A DNA stretch of 64,000 bases from Gracilaria gracilis. Taxonomy: Eukaryota > Rhodophyta > Florideophyceae > Gracilariales > Gracilariaceae. The stretch is taken from the NCBI GenBank assembly GCA_030374805.1, contig JARGSG010000024.1, forward strand, positions 1 to 64,000. Reading direction: 5' to 3'. Positions 57,265-64,000 of the stretch are shown piece after piece. Under the pieces are notes generated by a model. The model was given only the letters and a program-made list of their open reading frames with translations. It had not been told where the DNA came from and searched no databases. A program made the translations under genes and the position numbers. Every line of letters begins with the position of its first letter. Position 1 is the first letter of the stretch.

Positions 57265-58420
57265 CTACTCCGTACATGGAAGCAAATCGTATCCCTGCAA
57301 TACTGTACGACACTTCTGTCGTATACACTCCAGTTGCTGCCGGCTATACACATTTTGGATCTGATTTCGTCCAACTACACGAACGCGGTAATTAACAAGG
57401 CGGCATGTCAAACTCAGAGAACGCCCTCTCTTGTAATGGTTCGCCGGCAGAGTTCCCCATAAACGACGGAAGGGGGCCTTTACACCTCGCAGACCCCATT
57501 CTACACTCTGGCGCTCACTTGGATATATTCTTTGCAACGCAAGTTCGATTGAGGCGCAGCTGTTTCAGATGGGCATCGAACGCAGTTCATTTTTCTTTCT
57601 AGCCCGGAAAAAGTTTCTAAATGATGATCTAGTATCATTAAGGAAGCGCTGTCTCCAAAAATAGCAATTCCGGGCGGTGTTTGCACATCTGATTTCAACA
57701 AAGACCAGTTTCAACCGGAGAGATATGCTAACTAACGTCCATTCCAGCTCCCAAGATAGTTGACGCAAACATGAATGATTTCGCCTTTGAAGTTCCATAC
57801 GAGAATATTGGTGGCCTATAAGTGCTGATTCATGAAGCTGTAAAAGGCGTATTGTGTTCTTAAGTTTTCGAAGTCTCGTCAAGGTAGTCTTGCTCCATTA
57901 CTTACAGCAAACCCGCCACGAAGAGCATACCCATGCACTCTTTTTTTTTTCAACCACTCCGCAGACACGAAAATTTCATGTTTCGTCGGCCAACGTATTT
58001 CAAATTCATGGTGGTTGTCGTACAGTACCGTATACCACAGCACGTCGAGTGAGTATTTTAACTATTTCGAAAGAGAAGAAGGTGTTACACCAAATGTAGG
58101 ACACAAGGCGTATTCTACATCAACCGTTTTCGGATACCACAAGGCCATCCCGAGAAGATCTTCTGTGCATAATAACGCTTCTATGCCTCTCTTGCTCTGA
58201 CAAATTCGAATCGGAGAAACTGTCCGGATATTTCTAAGGGCTTTTTTAAACCAGGGCAGAAGATCATTGAAGAAATTTGACTGAAAAACGCTCGTTCCTG
58301 CTATGAGTTCTGCTGGAGTTCCGTCGTGCAAGAGCTTTTGCCATGGAGTTATGAAGGCGCGTAGGACTTTCGATGCTTAAAAACTTTGCGCTGGTTTTGT
58401 ACTTTAATTTGGTCTTGTAA
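57265..58420 (-). pseudogene. PIF/Harbinger-like (DDE_Tnp_4) transposase relic
   Basis: Several frames on the minus strand together read as a DDE_Tnp_4-type transposase. An N-terminal part has SKRGIEALLCTEDLLGM (58200) and a helix-turn-helix-like FGVTPSSLSK. The middle has HHEFEIRWPT, then PGIAIFGDSA (about 57660), the strand with the second catalytic Asp. The late part has PSERQSVEWG and LPANHYKRGR...CRLVNYRVRVVG (about 57450). Many stops and frame changes show it is old. Confidence 0.65.
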
Positions 58421-59042
58421 GCGGTGGTTCTGCCTACGTTTGTGGTGCAATTAGTACAAAATATGAAGGGTAACTGCACTGAAAAGAATAACAAAGGTTT
58501 CCAAATCTATAGACGTGAATGATATGAAGAGGTCATTTTGGTGTGGTGTGAAAAACGGGATGGAGAGAAGTCCCGTTGCGTTGTGGTCTCTATGTCGAAT
58601 CCTGTTTGCAAGTAAACATGCCTGCCACTTAAAGAAGAGGAACACCAATACTTGGACAAAATCCAAGGTGTGAGGCATGTAATGGCGAGAAAACGGCTTC
58701 CAGAGCCGTAATTGGTGTCAAACATAGCGCTACAGGGATGTTATTCTACTTTTCGAGTATGAGACACTACGGGCTGACAGCAAAGCACTTGTTTCCATAA
58801 CACCATAAGCGTGGCAAACAGGCAAGATAACCTTAAGAATTGGACAGCCACGGCGCTTTGGCCCACCGTATGACGTGTATTTGAAGAAAAATGAGACTCA
58901 CACGTCCTTTTTTCAGAGCAATCGGGCGCGGTTGCGCCCTGAACTGGTCAGCACTCACTCCAGAACTCCGAAAAGCAGCGCTCGCACGCGCACGAAGTCA
59001 GATTTGAAAGGTTGAGAGGCTTGTAGATGAACCTGATCCCGT
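58421..59042. other. Spacer between two transposase relics
   Basis: No gene recognised; likely non-coding flanks of the two relics. Confidence 0.35.
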
Positions 59043-60476
59043 TCATCTGGCGCTCGCACAACACGCCAGCTGCTTTCGCTGCTCCTCTGCCCTCATCCAG
59101 AGGTCGGGAGCACGCTCCGAACGAGCCAAACTCAGCACCGTCTTTGACGTCATGACAAACCAGTTAGTAGTATTCACATAAGCACAGTCTAGATTCCTGG
59201 CGTCTCTACCCAGTGTTTTATCCTTATATTCCGTAGTGCGTTTCTCGAAGAACTCCTCTAGCTTCGCCACCGACATTACGCGACCCAAAGAAGCGGTGGC
59301 AGGGCGTGGCTCACCCAAAAATTGTTCTGGCTCTATTGGTAGCGCCCCAGAACGATGAAACCCAGACTTGATAGTGTTCCAGATGAGCGCAGAGTGGTAC
59401 ACCTCGCGCAGTAAATACATAAACGCAAACACGTCGATATTAGCGCCATTATCGCTCAGCATAATTTCGGCACTCACGCGATTAAGGTGAAATTTGAATG
59501 ACGAAAATGTGACAGCACCTAGGCGTCTGTCCTACCCTACGTTTGAGCTGGTAGAGTATGATCAATTATATTGTTCTCGTGGAACAGTTCCAAAACACCC
59601 AGGGAACTATGCGCTGGATAAGAATCGTAGACCAACAAAACATTGCGTCCATTGGCTGTCAAATCCTTCATATAATCAACAAACCTCTTTCGCCAAGATT
59701 TGAAATGCAAGAATCACCCCCTCCTGTTTCCGCTCGCGTCGCAAGCACTGAGCTGCGTGGTAGATTAGCTAATAACGTTTCTTGAACTGCGACCTTATTA
59801 CGTAATACCGTTTGACAAAGAGATTCGATTTCCTTTCATGAAGACAAGCAACGGCCCAGGGGCTTCTTATGCGCTCACTACGGGCATCATTGTAATGCTG
59901 TGTTTGTATCCGAATCCATTAGCGACCATATCTAGAGATCCGTGCTTCGAGAACAAGCGCCACAATGAAGTCACTTCTGTATTATCTTTTTGAGGAGTTA
60001 CACCAATTTAATCCAAACTAAACACTCTAGAGTCAATGTTATTCTCTTCAACCAATTATCTGATCGTCGCGAAATGATGTGTGAGGTTTTTTGCATTCAA
60101 GGCTTTGTAACGTTCGTTTTAATGCGATAGGAGACGTGCGAACGACAACTTGTCCTTTTGACGCTTTTTAAAGCTACGGAGAAAGTACCCGCTGATGCTC
60201 GTGTAGTTGAGGGTCGGCAAGCGCTTACTTTTTGTGTCCGAGCATCCCAAAATCCCTAGATTGCTTCTTGGAGGCGGTGGTTGTTAAGAAGGGCACTACG
60301 GGCTGCGAGGCGAGGTAAAAACGTTATGATGCATGCTTCTTCGTCATCAGTAAGACCACGGCGATGCCCAGCGGGGGAATTTTGGTAGTGCTTGAACCTG
60401 TACTGTGGGGAAGTTTGGCGTACGCGAAATTCAGCCACAGCAGAACGATAATCTCGTCCTTGGGCTTTGGCAAAAA
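59043..60476 (-). pseudogene. Pogo/Tc1-like (DDE_1) transposase relic, cut by A3
   Basis: Minus-strand frames read as a DDE_1 transposase. An N-terminal helix-turn-helix with LTDDEEACIITFL lies at about 60345. The first catalytic region resembles a DETG motif as SLDEIG (about 60012). VLLVYDSYPAHSS carries the second Asp near 59620, and the C-terminus contains SGFHRSGALPIEP (about 59360). It contains several stops (for example two TAG near 59550 and 59535). The frame continues upstream of 60438 right up to the A3 end at 60477, so A3 inserted into this gene. Confidence 0.65.
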
Positions 60477-63400
60477 CGTCGGTGTTATCGGAATGCTGGT
60501 TTGGGCGTCAATAATGACCTAATAAAAATGATCGAAAAACCCGTGAATTTATCCAAATTTGGATGTGCTTAATTTCCCAAAATATTTCCACATTTCCACT
60601 TGTGCTAGTTTGTGTGGAAAGAATCATTCACGATTATTTCCATCATTGCTAGTTTGGATGGAAGACAAACTAGCATGCTAATTCCGTTCATGCTAGTTTC
60701 CGAACCGAATGTAAGTGTGTAAGTGGCATATATTTAGAACTTAACGGAGGCCAATAGGGATATATGTATCTCCAAATAGGGACATATATAAATAGATTGC
60801 TGCTTATGGAATACGATTAGAAGAATACAGGCCATTCAAATAGGAACTCTCTATAAAGATTCAGCACATCTATTCAACAACTCTCATATCAGATATCGGC
60901 CGTTTACTCTCTCACTTTTGAAATGCCTTCGCATCACGTGCCACCTCCCCCATCACTCCGTCCGACCCTCCGTACGCCATATTACGCTCCCCAACACTAC
61001 GTACCCCCCTCTCCCCCAACACCCTCACACCGCTCCGCGCCATGCCTAATTGCTGCTTTGAAGGCTGCTCCTTCTTTGCGCGCACCATCCTCGCCATTCA
61101 AAGGCACCAAAGAAGATGCCCCAACCGTCTCACCGCCAACAAGCGTTTTCTCTCCCCTGGCGGCAACGTCCCTCACTTCCCCCCACGCACAAAGCGTCAC
61201 AAGTCCACCTCCCTACTCCCACCATCACCCCACCCTCCTCTCTCCAATCGCCCTTCCGATACCGTCCCCATCGCCGACGACGAATCCTACCACCAGCAAC
61301 AGTTCTCCCTCTCTGTCCACACCCAAGACGCCTACCATATCGTAGGCATCCCCGTATGCTCCCTCTCTCCCTCCCCACGTCCCCCACCGCCCCCCTCCTT
61401 CCCTCTCCTCAACAACCTCCACCTCGAACGAATGGTACTCTACATCTCTTCCATCGCTTCTACCCTCGGCCCCCGCAAGGCAGACGAACTCATCTCTCTC
61501 CTCCACGACCCCTTTTTCTCCAAGTCAGCCTTCCACAACGCCGTCTCCTCCGTCTCCCAGTGTCTCAAACTTCAAACAAACCTCTTCCAACACCGTGTCA
61601 GCAACATCTGTTTCACCCCCACCACCTCTCACGACCCATAGAACCTCTTCACAGCCACCATCTTCCGAAAGGATGCTATCCAAGTCCTTAAAGGACAACT
61701 CCTACTCGTATACTCCGAAAACATCTTCTTCCACCACGTCCTCCATACAAACTCCTCCGGCTCTCCCGCTTTCGCTCAACCCATGGCTTCTTCCCTCGGA
61801 AAAGAAGCTGAAACATCTCTGAAGCATGCAATCATGCAGTGCTTCAATAACTCCTGCATCTGGCACACCCCTGAGAACACCGGTATCGACTCCTTCATCG
61901 GCTTCGTCCAAGTATACTCCGACAAGTCTTCCACCTCCCTCAAATCTTCTTCCATCACCTTTTATCCCCTTCAAATCACCCTCCTCACCTTCTCCGACTC
62001 GTTCCGTCGCAAACGTATCACCGACAACCTCACCCTTCTCCGATAACCTCCAACCTCTTGCAATCTCGCCACTCCCTCTCAAAACCCCGACATCATCCTC
62101 CAAACCTCGTCCAGCATCTCCCACTGTACCAAAATGCAATCCATCCATCTTGCCATCTCCCACCTCCTCGACCCTCTTCTCTCCTCCGGCCTCACTGGCT
62201 TCCCCTTCCGTCACACTATTGGCATGCTCCGCCATTGACACCCAATCATCGCCAGCTACTGCGCAGACATCTCAGAAGCAAAGGACATTCTCTCCATCTC
62301 CCACGGCACCCACTTCCAGCATCCATGCCACTGATGTACCATCCCACGCTCCGACCTCCACCTACGCATTCCTTCCCCCCCTCTTCGGTCCCAGAATCAG
62401 ACTCTTGCTGCCCGCAAATCACACTCTACCTTCCTCCAAGATGCTCAAAAGGCCTTTCTTGCCAGAAAGCCCAGAATCGCCAGAAACCCCAAGAAAAAGG
62501 CCGTTGAAGCACTTTACTCCCTTTCCCTTGCAAAATACTCTTCTCTCTTCGAATCTTACCCGCTCCTTAACATCACCGCTCTCATATCCCCTTACAACAT
62601 CTACCCCTTCAAACAACTCCATAACTTCCACCTCGGCATCTCCAAGCTCATCAAGCTCGCAGCCATCGAGAGACGCAAGTCAGAAACACTCTTCACTACC
62701 CCCGTTCCTCCAAGTCCCGTGGTTCATTCATCTCCGTCCGCTCCTCCATCCTCAAACACGTGAACACCATCCTCGCCGCCATCGAAAAGCACTCTCCAGC
62801 CACGGGCATCCACATCGACTTTTCTCCTCCGAGAACGGTCAGACCCTTAACGTTATCTTCAATCCGACGGCCTACGTAGTAGGCTCGAAGCAAAAGATTA
62901 TCGCTCACTCGACATGGTCTTCCCCTTCATCGGCGCCTTCTTCGACCGCTGCTGTGACAAGGTCGATGCAGCTCCCATCACTTCCGTTTTCACCAAGTAC
63001 TCCGATCTTCTACTATTCTCCATTAGATACAACACCTCCGCACAATGGACCGACTCCCGCCTTACCGACCTCCACAACCAAATCCGCTCCTTCAAGCGCA
63101 CAGCCGTACTCTTCCTTGGCCCCCACCACATTTCCAGCCTTGGCTCCTTCAATTTCCGTCTCCTCGACCAAATCGTCGAGGACATTGGCCGCTTCGGAGG
63201 CCTCCACTTCAACGATGCCAGCATATTCGAACATGCCTACTCCCTCTTCAAGTCACAATACTCCAAAACCTCAAAGCACAGGTCCACCGCACATAAAGCA
63301 ACCATTCGCGCCATCCATCACTCCAACGCCACCAAAGATTGGAACCCCCTTTCCACCAGCCCCTCCATCATTTCCTCCTCTCTTGCCCTCGCCTTTCCTG

Positions 63401-64000
63401 TCCTCACCTCTCCCATCCAATCCTGCCAACGCCGTTTTGCCCGTGATGAAAAACTCATCTCATTCGCTGATCTAATCACCGCCCACAAATTCCTCCACTC
63501 TAATCCTCATTTCCGTCCCAAATCTCTCCAAAACCTCTTCCGCACCGACACTCTCTCCATCCTCTAACAGATTGAGAAACACGCCTTACCTTCATTCATC
63601 ACCCTTTCTCTCGAAGTCCTAGAATTCTCAGAGAACTCCCCCAATCTCCGTCGCAACCGAATCACCGTATTCAACTCCACTTACGTCGCCGCCGGTTATG
63701 TACCTTCACTCGACCACTACATTGAAAAGTGGAACGAGCTCGCGCTCCAGGATCCTCCAGTCCCTCTCATCCAACGAATATCTGCCGCCCCGTCCTTCGG
63801 TCGTTTTAAATCCCCAAAGTTCTCTTCCGTCCTCGTCGCCGGCACCAGCTCCTCCAACTCCACCCCCGTCGTCTAGGTCTGCAAACTCATCTCTCTTCTT
63901 CGCTTAACCCTTCCTTCTTCCACTCCATCTTCCAAGGAGTTCACCTTCGTACAGTTCTTGGAGCTCGTCCCACCAAACGACGAAGTCGATGTCAACCTCA
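60477..64000. mobile_element. Element A, copy 3 (A3), partial, reversed
   Basis: Starts with the A-type end CGTCGGTGTTATCGGAATGC at 60477. A 440-base subterminal zone follows with the same CTAGTTTG repeats and a block matching 12050-12158 of A1. The transposase then reads to the right edge. Orientation is opposite to A1 and A2. The rest of the element lies beyond the window. Confidence 0.8.
61042..64000 (+). pseudogene. CACTA/Plavaka-like (tnp2-type) transposase, copy 3, partial
   Basis: Third copy of the element A transposase, from the shared ATG to the window edge. It keeps one frame almost throughout. Lesions are mostly stops: CAG to TAG near 61639, near 62044, TGT to TGA at 62236, CGA to TGA near 62331, near 63565, and TGG to TAG near 63874. 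Two compensating one-base shifts lie near 62700 and 62840. The zinc finger, HPIIASYCAD and LHNFHLG motifs are intact. It is the least scrambled copy of the central region. Confidence 0.75.

Noticed and set aside
61826-63475. 549-codon Ser/Pro-rich plus-strand frame
   Set aside because: Shadow of transposase copy 3; the frame starting at 61042 carries the zinc finger and conserved motifs.

Overview
The window is eukaryotic nuclear DNA and is almost entirely nested transposable elements. GT-AG introns are short and rare, and the passenger genes are packed on both strands (photolyase, RPA2, an IPT9-type tRNA dimethylallyltransferase, a transit-peptide-like NifU-domain protein). This suggests a photosynthetic protist with a compact, intron-poor genome; a red alga is my best guess, but no marker gene settles it.

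Three copies of one giant CACTA/Plavaka-like element (called A here) and one different giant element (B) explain most of the sequence. A1 enters from the left edge (1-12160). At its right subterminal region a second copy, A2 (12161-56142), has inserted, with a TA duplication and 28-bp terminal inverted repeats starting CGTCGGTGTT. The last 300 bases of A1 reappear after A2 and end at 56446. Inside A2, element B (26017-50373, 24,357 bp) sits in a coiled-coil gene, flanked by a perfect GGCTCC duplication. Removing B plus one duplication restores that gene's reading frame. A third copy, A3, starts at 60477 in the opposite orientation and runs off the right edge. Between A1 and A3 (56447-60476) lie relics of a PIF/Harbinger-like and a pogo-like transposase.

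The gene order of A, from A2 with B removed, is: TIR; coiled-coil gene (-); ketopantoate-reductase-like gene (+); a ~1290-codon protein ending in a 2OG-Fe(II) oxygenase domain (-); an array of ~70-bp perfect hairpins; a DNA amino-methyltransferase fused to a SET domain (+); a coiled-coil protein (+); a C2HC-finger tnp2/Plavaka-like transposase (-); TIR. The element therefore carries a possible DNA-methylation writer, a histone-type methyltransferase domain and a 2OG oxygenase (a possible eraser) around a hairpin array used as a divergent intergenic region. In this window every copy is broken except the reductase-like gene.

B carries its own tnp2-type transposase, which starts head-to-head with an accessory gene, plus a Cys-rich protein. 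It also holds a ~10-kb block (about 29.3-39.4 kb) of host-type genes that keep their introns and tight both-strand packing: photolyase, a 45-residue membrane microprotein, a small coil protein, RPA2, another coil protein, IPT9, a NifU-like protein and an S58/P1 peptidase. Most carry in-frame stops. The simplest reading is DNA-level capture of a chromosomal segment followed by decay. Decay is dominated by substitutions: many long frames are broken only by single in-frame stops.
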